A stretch of DNA of 64,000 nt from Hydrogenophilales bacterium 28-61-23 (GTDB lineage: Bacteria; Pseudomonadota; Gammaproteobacteria; Burkholderiales; Thiobacillaceae), in NCBI GenBank assembly GCA_002281555.1, contig NCGJ01000003.1:372001-436000 (forward strand). The letters run 5' to 3'. Positions 9,270 to 17,238 of this stretch are shown here, in pieces. Every line of letters begins with the position of its first letter. Position 1 is the stretch's first letter. The translations under genes and the position numbers were made by a program. The notes beneath the pieces were generated by a model that made no database searches, had not been told where the DNA came from, and saw nothing but the letters and a program-made list of their open reading frames with translations.

Positions 9270-10790
9270 ATGAATTTCGCTGCCACGCACCGTCTGATCG
9301 CCGTCCTCTTCCTCGGTTTTGCCTCCGGATTGCCGCTTGCCCTGACCGGCCAGGCCATGCAGGCCTGGTTGTCGGTCGATGGCGTCGATATCGCCACCAT
9401 CGGTTTCCTCGGCCTGGTCGGCATTCCCTACACCTTCAAATTCCTCTGGGCGCCGCTGATGGATCGCTTCGAGCTGCCCTTCCTCGGCCGGCGGCGCGGC
9501 TGGCTGGTGTTGACGCAGTTGGCGCTGGCGGCGGCGTTATGGTGGATGGCTTCGATCTCGCCGGCGCAAACGCCATTCCTGTTCGCCGCCGCCGCGGTGA
9601 CGCTGGCGTTTTTCTCGGCCTCGCAGGATGTCGTCATCGACGCCTATCGCACCGATGTACTGGCGCCGCGCGAACGCGGCTTGGGCTCGTCGATGTCGGT
9701 ATTCGGCTACCGCATCGCGATGATCCTGTCCGGCGGCATCGCGTTGATCTGGGCCGAACAATGGGGCAGTTGGGGCGCGGTGTACCGCGTCATGGCCGGC
9801 ATCATGCTGGCGGCGGCGGCGGTTTCGCTGCTGACGCTGCCGCGCGTCAGCAGTGCATCGAAACCGCTGGCCAGCGATGCCGGGCGCGAACTGCTCGGCT
9901 TTGTCGCCATGCTGGCCGGTGTGCTGGCCGGCGCGTTCGCCTCGCGCTGGCTGTTGATCGGCCTCGGGCTGGACCCGAACGACGCCAACAAGTGGATACA
10001 ACTTCTGTTCGTGCTCGCCGGCATCGCCGGCGCGCTGCCGCTGGGCGCCTGGGCGGCGCGCAAAGTCGGCTTCGCCACGCTGAATCAATCGCTGGCCAGT
10101 TTTTTCAGCCAGCCCGGCGCCTGGGCGTTCCTGCTGTTGATCGTGCTGTACAAGCTGGGCGACGCCTTCGCCGGCAGCCTGTCCACCGCGTTTCTGATCA
10201 AGGGCATGGCGTTCAGCCAGGCCGAAGTCGGCATCGTCAACAAGATCATCGGCATCTGGCTGACCATCTTCGGCGCGGTTGTCGCCGGCGCGCTGATGTT
10301 GCGGCTGTCGCTGTATCAGGCCCTGCTCTCGTTCGGCGTGTTGCAACTGCTGTCCAATTTCGGCTTCTACGCCCTCGCGGTGCTGGGTCGCGGCGCCTGG
10401 GGCAGCTTCACGCTGGCGCCGTTCGATCTGGGCTTTGTCGCGCTCGCCACGCCGTCCGAGATCGACGGCCTGCTGATGGCCGCCATCGGATTCGAGAACC
10501 TCACCAGCGGCATGGGCACGGCGGCATTCGTCGCCCTGCTGATGGGCCTGTGCAACCACCAGTTCAGCGCCACGCACTACGCCCTGCTGTCCGCGCTGGC
10601 GGCGGTCGGACGCATCTACGTCAGCCCGCTCTCCGGCGTGCTGGCGGAATCGGTCGGCTGGTCGGCGTTCTTCCTGTTCTCCGTCGCGGCGGCCGGGCCG
10701 GGCATCTGGATGGTGTGGCGGATGCGCGCGGCGATACTGGGCCTCAACGGAGGGGAGTCAAGCGTGGCGGATCGGGTTGGCAACGCGTAA
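9270..10790 (+). CDS. ampG: AmpG-type muropeptide MFS permease
   Basis: 506 residues, rich in hydrophobic segments as expected for a 12-14 helix transporter. The N-terminus ([20 protein letters not shown]) and the following [13 protein letters not shown] match AmpG. AmpG imports GlcNAc-anhydroMurNAc peptides from the periplasm for peptidoglycan recycling. The gene converges on namZ, whose product releases MurNAc from glycan chains, giving a plausible shared wall-recycling role. Confidence 0.9.
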   Translation: MNFAATHRLIAVLFLGFASGLPLALTGQAMQAWLSVDGVDIATIGFLGLVGIPYTFKFLWAPLMDRFELPFLGRRRGWLVLTQLALAAALWWMASISPAQTPFLFAAAAVTLAFFSASQDVVIDAYRTDVLAPRERGLGSSMSVFGYRIAMILSGGIALIWAEQWGSWGAVYRVMAGIMLAAAAVSLLTLPRVSSASKPLASDAGRELLGFVAMLAGVLAGAFASRWLLIGLGLDPNDANKWIQLLFVLAGIAGALPLGAWAARKVGFATLNQSLASFFSQPGAWAFLLLIVLYKLGDAFAGSLSTAFLIKGMAFSQAEVGIVNKIIGIWLTIFGAVVAGALMLRLSLYQALLSFGVLQLLSNFGFYALAVLGRGAWGSFTLAPFDLGFVALATPSEIDGLLMAAIGFENLTSGMGTAAFVALLMGLCNHQFSATHYALLSALAAVGRIYVSPLSGVLAESVGWSAFFLFSVAAAGPGIWMVWRMRAAILGLNGGESSVADRVGNA

Positions 10791-10837
10791 CCCGACGACC
10801 CGTTTGACCTGCGCGGCGATGCGCCCCGCGAGCGGCC

Positions 10838-12073
10838 TCACCGATACAACAACACCGCCTCGCTCTGTTCCAACCAGGCGGCTTCGTCCGGCCTGGCCAG
10901 CGCATCCAGATCGCCGGCCTGGGCTTGCGCGTCATCCACCCATAAGCGCAGACCCTCGCCGCCGTTGATCAGGTCGATGGCGAGGCGGTCGTGTTCGTAT
11001 TCGTAGGCGAAGTCGCGCCAGAGCGGGTAGTCCGGCCGCAGCAAACGGATGGCCTTGAATGCCAGCGCCTGCACGCGCCAGGGTTTGAAAGCGGCATGGT
11101 CGTAGCTGCCGTCTTCGACATGAATCTGGATACCGGCGCACAATTTTCCGGCATGTTTGTGGAAGGTCGGTTCAAACCAGCATTCGCGCAGACGGCAACC
11201 GGCCAGCCAGTCGGGCGCGAGTTGCGCCATCTTGGCCATGATCTTGCGCGGCTCGATATTGGGCTTACCACAATCGGGCTGACCAAAATCCGGCGCGCCG
11301 AACAGTTCCAGCGGTCGCGTCGTGCCGCGTCCTTCCGATAGCGTCGTGCCCTCCAGCATCACGGTGCCGGCGTAGCAGCGCGCCATGCTCAGATTAGGCG
11401 CGTTCGGGCTCGGGTTGATCCAGGCGCGTTCGCCCAGCGGCCAGCCGTGGCCGGGCGCGGCGTCGGCTTGCCAACCACGCATCGGGATGACCTGGTAATC
11501 CACATCGAGCTTCAACGTTTTTACGAACCAGTGGCCCATTTCGCCCAATGTCAGGCCGTGCCGCATCGGCATGGCGCCGGCGCCGACGAAGCTTTCCCAG
11601 CCGGGCAGCAGAGTCAGGCCTTCGACCGGGCGGCCGGCCGGATTCGGCCGGTCGAGCACGATCACGGTTTTACCGAAGCGGGCGGCTTCTTCCAGCACAT
11701 AACGCAGCGTGGTGATGAAGGTGTAGATGCGGCAGCCCAGGTCTTGCATATCGACCAGCAGCACGTCGAAGCTGTCCATCATCGCCGGCGTCGGGCGGCG
11801 CACTTCGCCGTACAGGCTGAACACCGGGATGCCCAGTCGCGAGTCGAGATAGTCCGGCGATTCCATCATGTTGTCCTGCTTGTCGCCGCGCAGGCCGTGC
11901 TGCGGGCCAAAGGCGGCGCTCAGGCGGATACCCGGCAGCGCGGCAAGCGCGTCGAGGGCATGGGTCAGGTCGGCGGTCACCGAGGCGGGATGCGCCAGCA
12001 GAGCGACGCGCCGGCCGGCGAGCGGGCGGCGCAGATCAGGTTCGGCGAGCAAACGGTCGAGTCCAAAGTTCAT
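10838..12073 (-). CDS. namZ: DUF1343 exo-beta-N-acetylmuramidase, NamZ-like
   Basis: 411 residues from the ATG at 12073, whose ATGA overlaps the stop of the preceding gene. Conserved DUF1343 blocks are visible: AAFGPQHGLRGDKQDNM, VFSLYGE, LLVDMQDLGCRIYTFITTL, LDRPNPAG and EGTTLSEGRGTTRP. The family includes NamZ of Bacillus, which releases MurNAc from peptidoglycan fragments. No signal peptide is visible from this start, so the site of action (cytoplasm or envelope) is unclear. Confidence 0.85.
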   Translation of the reverse strand: MNFGLDRLLAEPDLRRPLAGRRVALLAHPASVTADLTHALDALAALPGIRLSAAFGPQHGLRGDKQDNMMESPDYLDSRLGIPVFSLYGEVRRPTPAMMDSFDVLLVDMQDLGCRIYTFITTLRYVLEEAARFGKTVIVLDRPNPAGRPVEGLTLLPGWESFVGAGAMPMRHGLTLGEMGHWFVKTLKLDVDYQVIPMRGWQADAAPGHGWPLGERAWINPSPNAPNLSMARCYAGTVMLEGTTLSEGRGTTRPLELFGAPDFGQPDCGKPNIEPRKIMAKMAQLAPDWLAGCRLRECWFEPTFHKHAGKLCAGIQIHVEDGSYDHAAFKPWRVQALAFKAIRLLRPDYPLWRDFAYEYEHDRLAIDLINGGEGLRLWVDDAQAQAGDLDALARPDEAAWLEQSEAVLLYR

Positions 12074-12663
12074 GGCGGGTCTATTTCCAGAGCGAAGCTG
12101 TCGGGGTGATGGAAGTCGGCTTTGCCGGGGGGGTGGTGTAGCGCCCAATAAGCGATCACGCCATCGCTGGCTTCGATCACGGCGCTCAGGCCGATTTGAA
12201 GACGCGCGCCGGGCGGCAGGTCGGCGGTTTGCACTGTGGCTTGCAGCGTGAGGCGATTCGGTTCGTGCCGGCACTCGATACCTGGATCGGCGGCCGGCTT
12301 CAGCAAGCCGCCGGCGCGGTAGTCGGTGAAGGCATACGCCTGCCATAACCCGGACGGCGAGAGGTTGAATTCGCGATAGGCGGGCGCATCCACAGCGCGT
12401 ACGAAAGCCTCGAAACAGGTGTGGCGCCAGAGGCCGTCGGCGCGCCTGGCGGACTCTTCGGCGGGTATCCGGAGCCCACCCAGGTCGCCGCTCAGCCTGT
12501 AAGTCAGGCGCAGCGCGCCGGTCGGCAAGCGGACGATTTCCACCTGGATTGCGTCGACCGGCCCCGGGCGCGAGTCGGGATGAAACTGCAGGCTCCGGAG
12601 ACTGGCGATCATGTTGCGGGTGTCGTGGTCGTAAATGAGGCGCGCAAGCTTATCCGTTCGCAT
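12070..12663 (-). CDS. DOMON-like domain protein
   Basis: 197 residues. The sequence TYRLSGDLGGLRIP, LWRHTCFEAFVR, YREFNLSPSGLWQAYAF and YWALHHP matches the conserved DOMON-like family seen in many proteobacteria. The beta-sandwich fold is often associated with heme or sugar binding, but no ligand residues can be named here. It overlaps namZ by 4 nt, so the two are probably translationally coupled. Confidence 0.75.
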   Translation of the reverse strand: MRTDKLARLIYDHDTRNMIASLRSLQFHPDSRPGPVDAIQVEIVRLPTGALRLTYRLSGDLGGLRIPAEESARRADGLWRHTCFEAFVRAVDAPAYREFNLSPSGLWQAYAFTDYRAGGLLKPAADPGIECRHEPNRLTLQATVQTADLPPGARLQIGLSAVIEASDGVIAYWALHHPPGKADFHHPDSFALEIDPP

Positions 12664-12740
12664 GGCTGCTTGCGAGGCTGGCGGGCTGTACCGGTTGCCA
12701 CGCGGGAATGACCGTTATTCGAATATCCAGGGCCACCCGG

Positions 12741-14087
12741 TCACAGTCCGCGCGGCAAGGTCAGCGTGGCGCGCAAGCCGCCCGCCGGGCGATTGGTCAG
12801 GGTGACGTTGCCGCCGTGGGCGCGGGCCAGATTGCGCGCGATGGCCAGCCCCAGACCGGTGCCGCCGGTGGCGCGGTTGCGCGAGCTTTCGCCGCGACGA
12901 AACGGTTCGAACATCTGCTCCAGCTCGCTTTCGGGAATGCCCGGGCCGTTGTCGTCGATATGCAGACTCAGACTTTCCGCGCTGTCTTCCAGCGTGATGC
13001 GGATGCCGCCGTCCGCATTTCCAGCCGAAATTCCTGCCGCATTTCCGCCATAGCGCACCGCATTGTCGAGCAGGTTGGCGAGGCAGCGTTTCAGCGCTTG
13101 CGGCCGCGCCAGCAATGGTGCGCTGGCCTCGCCGCTCACTTCGACGACGCTGTTCATGGCCTGCATGTCGTCGCACAGGGTGGAGACCAAAGCGTTGATG
13201 TCCAGCAACACGCCGCTTTCCTGGCGCGATTCGCCGCGCAGAAAATCCAGCGTGGCGCCGATCATGGTTTCCATTTCATCCAGATCGCGCAGGAATTTCT
13301 CGCGCTGGGCCTCGTCCTGAAGCATTTCGGCGCGCAGTTTGAGCCGGGTGATCGGCGATTTCAGGTCATGCGAGACGGCGGCCAGAATGCGCAGACGATC
13401 ATTCAGATAACTGGCCAGCCGGCTCTGCATGGTGTTGAAGGCATGCGCGGCCTGGCGCACTTCGCGCGGGCCGGTTTCCGGCAGCGGCGCGCCGGACAGA
13501 TCGCGGCCGAGCGCGTCGGCCGCGCGCGCCAGTCGCTGCAGCGGACGCACCGCCCAGCGCATGGCCAGCAGGGTAATCACCGCGATGGCCAGGAAATAAC
13601 CGGTCAGCAGGGGCAGATGGCGGCTGGGCGCGAGCGCGCTTTCTTCCGGGAAATGGTGCGACGCGATGACTCTCTGGCCATCGCTCAAGGTCATCGAAAT
13701 CCGAATCGCGGCGGGCAGGCCGTCGCGGGTTTCCGACGCGTCGCCGGTCACCCGCACGCGCCGGCCCGCGCCCAACACCTCCTGCAGGCGATCCTGCAAA
13801 TGGTGCAGCGGGCCGGGCTCCGTCTCGGCGCCCGGCGCGGAAGCCAGCGTGAAGGTGATGCGCGACGAATCCAGCACCCGCAAAAGTTCGTCCCGCTCGC
13901 CCGCCGGCGTGTGCTCCAGTTTGTTCGCCACCATGCTCAAACGCTTGCCCAGCGGCCCGGCGATCAGGTGCGAAACGACGCGCTCCCGCTCCTCCTGGTA
14001 GAGCCGTTCCGACACCCACTGCGCGGCTAGCAGACCGAGTATCAGCACGGCGGTGACGCGCAGATAGATGGAATCGAAACGTTTCAT
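12741..14087 (-). CDS. EnvZ-like sensor histidine kinase
   Basis: 448 residues. Order: TM1 about 8-26, periplasmic loop to about 158, TM2 about 160-180, HAMP, HisKA with AAVSHDLKSPITRL, then HATPase with NLLDNAVRYG, DDNGPGIP and GGTGLGLAIA. The layout and the H-box are of the EnvZ/RstB group. Its ATG overlaps the stop of the response regulator by 4 nt. The nearby efflux operon, transcribed away from it, is a likely target, which makes a metal or envelope-stress signal plausible but unproven. Confidence 0.93.
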   Translation of the reverse strand: MKRFDSIYLRVTAVLILGLLAAQWVSERLYQEERERVVSHLIAGPLGKRLSMVANKLEHTPAGERDELLRVLDSSRITFTLASAPGAETEPGPLHHLQDRLQEVLGAGRRVRVTGDASETRDGLPAAIRISMTLSDGQRVIASHHFPEESALAPSRHLPLLTGYFLAIAVITLLAMRWAVRPLQRLARAADALGRDLSGAPLPETGPREVRQAAHAFNTMQSRLASYLNDRLRILAAVSHDLKSPITRLKLRAEMLQDEAQREKFLRDLDEMETMIGATLDFLRGESRQESGVLLDINALVSTLCDDMQAMNSVVEVSGEASAPLLARPQALKRCLANLLDNAVRYGGNAAGISAGNADGGIRITLEDSAESLSLHIDDNGPGIPESELEQMFEPFRRGESSRNRATGGTGLGLAIARNLARAHGGNVTLTNRPAGGLRATLTLPRGL

Positions 14088-14800
14088 GCTTTTTCCACTT
14101 CGACCGCGAGCACATAACCCTCGTTGCGCACGGTCTTGATCAGACGCGGCTCGCGCGCGTCGTCATCCAGCTTGCGGCGCAGGCGGCCGATCTGGACGTC
14201 GATGGCGCGGTCGAACGGCGAGGCTTCGCGACCCTGGGTGAATTCGAGCAACTGGTCGCGCGACAGCACCCGGTTCGGGCGTTCGACCAGAATGCGCAGG
14301 ATTTTGTATTCCACGCCGGACAGATCCACCACCACGCCGGCCGGCGAGAGCAATTGCCGGCTTTGCGTATCCAGCGTCCAGCCGGCGAAGCGGAAGCTAT
14401 GCACGTCCTCGGCCGACAGGTTTTCCGGCAGGCTGCCGGCGCGGCGCAGAATGCTCTTGATGCGGGCGAGCAATTCGCGCGGGTTGAACGGCTTCGACAG
14501 GTAGTCGTCGGCGCCCATTTCCAGGCCGACGATACGGTCGATCTCGTCGCCGCGCGCGGTCAGCATCAGGATGGGAATGCGGCCTTGTCCACGCAGGCGG
14601 CGGCACAGGGAAAGGCCGTCTTCGCCCGGCAGCATGATGTCCAGAATGACCAGATCGTAGGGCGCGGCGCCCATCGCCTTCTGCATCTCGCGTCCGTCCG
14701 CCACGGCGGTGATGCGAAATCCGGCTTGCCCGAGATAGTCGCGCAGCAGCTCGCGCAACTCGGGGTCGTCGTCCACCAGCAGGAGATGTTCTTGTTTCAT
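14084..14800 (-). CDS. OmpR-family response regulator
   Basis: 238 residues from the ATG at 14800 (MKQEHLLLVDDDPE). The receiver contains DDD at 10-12, the phospho-acceptor Asp in LVILDIMLPGEDG and Lys in YLSKPFNP. The C-terminal winged helix (VVDLSGVEYKILRILVERPN, FDRAIDVQIGRLRRKL) is of OmpR/PhoB type. It pairs with the kinase encoded downstream. Upstream DNA carries TGTAA-type repeats that could be its operator. Confidence 0.94.
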   Translation of the reverse strand: MKQEHLLLVDDDPELRELLRDYLGQAGFRITAVADGREMQKAMGAAPYDLVILDIMLPGEDGLSLCRRLRGQGRIPILMLTARGDEIDRIVGLEMGADDYLSKPFNPRELLARIKSILRRAGSLPENLSAEDVHSFRFAGWTLDTQSRQLLSPAGVVVDLSGVEYKILRILVERPNRVLSRDQLLEFTQGREASPFDRAIDVQIGRLRRKLDDDAREPRLIKTVRNEGYVLAVEVEKA

Positions 14801-14862
14801 GGCGCGCTTCGGGTCTGGAAGTAGGCGATTATTTTCGCGTTCAAACGTCGAACCCGGGGCAA

Positions 14863-14942
14863 TTTGTAAATCCATGTAACAAAGCGCGCATCCGCCGTAG
14901 CGGCTTACAAAACAACGCTTTCGGGTAACGCGCCAGTTACAC
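14863..14942. promoter_or_regulatory. Candidate operator repeats between the TCS and the secreted-protein genes
   Basis: In the 224-bp divergent region, TGTAAA (14865-14870) and TGTAAC (14875-14880) form a direct repeat with 10-bp spacing, the usual format for OmpR-type regulators. An inverted GTAAC-N6-GTTAC lies at 14925-14940. Binding by the adjacent regulator is inferred. Confidence 0.35.
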
Positions 14943-15024
14943 CTGTCTGCTGAAATGGAATCGTCGCGAACAGCGATGAAGCCAAAGTTCTTGGCTCCCC
15001 CTTTTTTCATATCAGGAGGTCATC

Positions 15025-15297
15025 ATGAAAAAAAGCACATTGATCATTCTCGCCGCATCGGCGGCACTACTTTCCGCCAACTTGAGCCTTGCCAAAGACG
15101 GCGGCGGCGGTCAGATGGGTTCGCGAGCCCCGGATAGCGCATTGCAGACCCGGGATATGCTCAAGGATCGACTGCAAACCAAAGATCCGCTGCCGACCAA
15201 GGATCAGTTGCAGACCAGGGATCGGATACAGCTCAAGGATCAATTGCCGGACAAGGATCAATTAAGGACTCAGGACCGCGATCGCATCCATAAGTGA
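15025..15297 (+). CDS. Secreted 90-aa protein with hexapeptide KDxLxT repeats
   Basis: The ATG at 15025 follows a strong AGGAGG site at 15015. Residues 1-23 are a signal peptide ending in SLA. From about residue 47 the protein is built of consecutive six-residue units with the pattern (K/R)-D-x-(L/I)-x-T: KDRLQT, KDPLPT, KDQLQT, RDRIQL, KDQLPD, KDQLRT, QDRDRI. The mature protein is highly charged and probably disordered or a simple coiled rod. I do not recognise a family. It faces away from the two-component system and precedes the efflux operon, so envelope or metal stress is a reasonable context. Confidence 0.65.
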   Translation: MKKSTLIILAASAALLSANLSLAKDGGGGQMGSRAPDSALQTRDMLKDRLQTKDPLPTKDQLQTRDRIQLKDQLPDKDQLRTQDRDRIHK

Positions 15298-15376
15298 TCG
15301 GAGTTGCCGGAGTCCGATCGTTCAGCGCGCGGGCTGCATCACCGAAGCAACGAACATTCTGGATTTGCGGGAAGCA

Positions 15377-15577
15377 ATGGCATATACCAACAACACCGAT
15401 ATCGACACGGTGTACAGCGGGCTGGAGCGCGACTTCGCCAGCTTGCTCAGGGCGGTCGCCGGGCCGGGCTCTCAAGCCCGGGCGATGGCTCGGCAAGATG
15501 TCGATGCAATCCTCGCAGCGCCCCGCGAACAATGCGGGCGCCGAGAGGCGTTTGATCTCAGGAGGCAATCATGTTGA
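15377..15577 (+). CDS. Possible 66-aa ORF overlapping the next gene
   Basis: An ATG at 15377 preceded by GGGAAG opens a 66-codon frame (MAYTNNTDIDTVYSGLERDF) that ends at 15577, inside the start of the following gene. The overlap ATGTTGA suggests coupling. There is no recognisable domain. Codon content is not clearly different from non-coding sequence, so it may be spurious. Confidence 0.3.
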   Translation: MAYTNNTDIDTVYSGLERDFASLLRAVAGPGSQARAMARQDVDAILAAPREQCGRREAFDLRRQSC

Positions 15578-15942
15578 AACGAACTCTTACCTATACGACA
15601 GCGGCGCTGACACTTTCCATCGGTCTGGGCCTGGGGCTGGCTTATGCCGCCGATCCGGTCGTGGCGCCCGCGCAAGAGCAGGTCTACGGCAGCCAGTTGA
15701 TGACCCAGAAGGAACGTGCCGCGCATCGCGCCAAAATGCGCGCGGCGAAGACCGCCGAGGAAAAGGCGCAAGTCCGCGCGGAACATCATGAGCGCATGCA
15801 AGAACGCGCAAAACAGCAGGGCGTGGTGTTGCCGGATACCCCGCCCGCCGTCGGCGGCGGCATGGGCCCTGGCCCCGGTGGCGGTATGGGTGGTGGCATG
15901 GGTGGCGGTATGGGCCCCGGCGGCGGCGGACGCAACCGCTGA
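15571..15942 (+). CDS. Secreted small protein with charged helix and Gly/Met-rich tail
   Basis: 123 residues, start ATG 15571 after a clear AGGAGG. A signal peptide ends at AYAA (about residue 27). The middle (YGSQLMTQKERAAHRAKMRAAKTAEEK...) is a charged helix typical of small periplasmic proteins found near metal-resistance genes in proteobacteria. The last 30 residues are repeats of GGGM and GPGG. Met- and His-containing tails can bind copper, but there are few His here, so metal binding is only a possibility. Confidence 0.7.
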   Translation: MLKRTLTYTTAALTLSIGLGLGLAYAADPVVAPAQEQVYGSQLMTQKERAAHRAKMRAAKTAEEKAQVRAEHHERMQERAKQQGVVLPDTPPAVGGGMGPGPGGGMGGGMGGGMGPGGGGRNR

Positions 15943-16149
15943 GGCAAGTCACGCGTAGACCGGGTTGCCGCGATGGCCGCAACCCGATCTGGCAAGCCCA
16001 TGGCGAGCCTTGTCGGTCAACGATAAGGCCGCGCGGTCCGCCCCCTGCTGGCAATGTGCGCCGATTCATTACCCGCGTTTAGACCTGCTTTAAGATTTTA
16101 TTAACCCGGCATGCTTAGCCTGCCTCCATTGTTCAAACCTGTGATTTCC
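15943..16149. other. Intergenic hairpin before the efflux operon
   Basis: CGGGTTGC (15960-15967) pairs with GCAACCCG (15980-15987). No T-run follows. The remainder, including the AT-rich stretch TTAAGATTTTATTAA near 16090-16104, probably holds the promoter of the efflux operon. Confidence 0.35.
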
Positions 16150-17238
16150 ATGCGACTCAGCCCACTTAGCTATTTCCTGCTTCTATTGCTTTCCCTCGGC
16201 GTTCAGGCCGCTCCGATCAAGCTCACGCCGATCCAGATCAAGTCGCTGGGCGTGGAAACCGCGCCGCTGACCCGCCATGGCGGCAGCCTTTCGCCCGGCA
16301 TGCCGGCGACGGTGGTGATTCCCGATGGCCAGACCCGCGTGGTGGCGGCGCCGCTAGCCGGGCTGGTACTGGCGACACAGGCGGCGGAGGGCGAGCCGGT
16401 CAAGCGCGGACAAGTGCTGGCGCGGCTGTCCAGCCCGGACCTGATCGGCCTGCAAGGCGATCTGGCGCAAGCCGCCAGCGCGCTGGGCCTGGCACAGGAC
16501 AGCGCGCAACGCGATGCGGGCCTGCTGCGCGAAGGCATCATCGCCGAGTCGCGCGCGCGCGCCAGCGCGGCGGCATTGGCGCAGGCGAAGGCCGCATTGA
16601 ACGCACAGCGCGCCATGTTACGGGCGCGGGGGCTGAACGATGCCGCCATCGCACGCGCCGAGCGCGGCGAGGGCTACACCAGCGAAATCGCGCTCACCGC
16701 GCCGATCGACGGCATCGTGATGGCGCGCCAGGCAGCCCTGGGCAGTCGCGTCGAAGCCGCGACCGCGCTGTACACCATCGCCAGTCTGAATCCACTCTGG
16801 ATCGAGATCGACGCGCCCGCCGACGTGGCGGGGCGGGTCAAACCGGGCATGAAGGTTGAACTGCCGGGACGGAATATCAATGGTTCCGTGTTGCGGGTAT
16901 TGCCCGGCGCCGGCGCGGCGCAGACGGTACGCATCCGCGCCCGACTCGATAATCCGGACGCCAGCCTGCGCGCCGGCCAGAGCGTGCCGGCGCGCATTGT
17001 CGGGCTGGGCGGCGGCCAGGAAGTGCGCGTGCGGGTCGGCGCCGTCGTGCATGAAGGCGGCAAGACTTATCTGTTCGTGCGGCGTCCGGACGGCTTCGAG
17101 GCGCGCGAGGTGAGGGTGCTCTCGCAGTCCGCCAACGCGGTCTCCCTGGCCGGCGATTTCAAGGATGGCGAGATGGTCGCGGTCGCCGGTATCGCCGCGC
17201 TGAAGTCGGCCTGGCTGGGAGCCGGCGATGCTCAATAA
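16150..17238 (+). CDS. RND efflux periplasmic adaptor (CusB/CzcB-like)
   Basis: 362 residues from the ATG at 16150, preferred over 16111 because it gives a clean signal peptide (MRLSPLSYFLLLLLSLGVQA). The barrel-sandwich/lipoyl half (APLAGLVLATQAAEGEPVKRGQVLARL), an alpha-hairpin and the second half (EIALTAPIDGIVMARQAALGSRVEAATALYTIA) are evident. The adaptor links the inner-membrane pump to the outer-membrane channel. Its last 11 nt overlap the pump gene. The missing His/Met-rich N-terminal metal site leaves substrate open. Confidence 0.92.
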   Translation: MRLSPLSYFLLLLLSLGVQAAPIKLTPIQIKSLGVETAPLTRHGGSLSPGMPATVVIPDGQTRVVAAPLAGLVLATQAAEGEPVKRGQVLARLSSPDLIGLQGDLAQAASALGLAQDSAQRDAGLLREGIIAESRARASAAALAQAKAALNAQRAMLRARGLNDAAIARAERGEGYTSEIALTAPIDGIVMARQAALGSRVEAATALYTIASLNPLWIEIDAPADVAGRVKPGMKVELPGRNINGSVLRVLPGAGAAQTVRIRARLDNPDASLRAGQSVPARIVGLGGGQEVRVRVGAVVHEGGKTYLFVRRPDGFEAREVRVLSQSANAVSLAGDFKDGEMVAVAGIAALKSAWLGAGDAQ

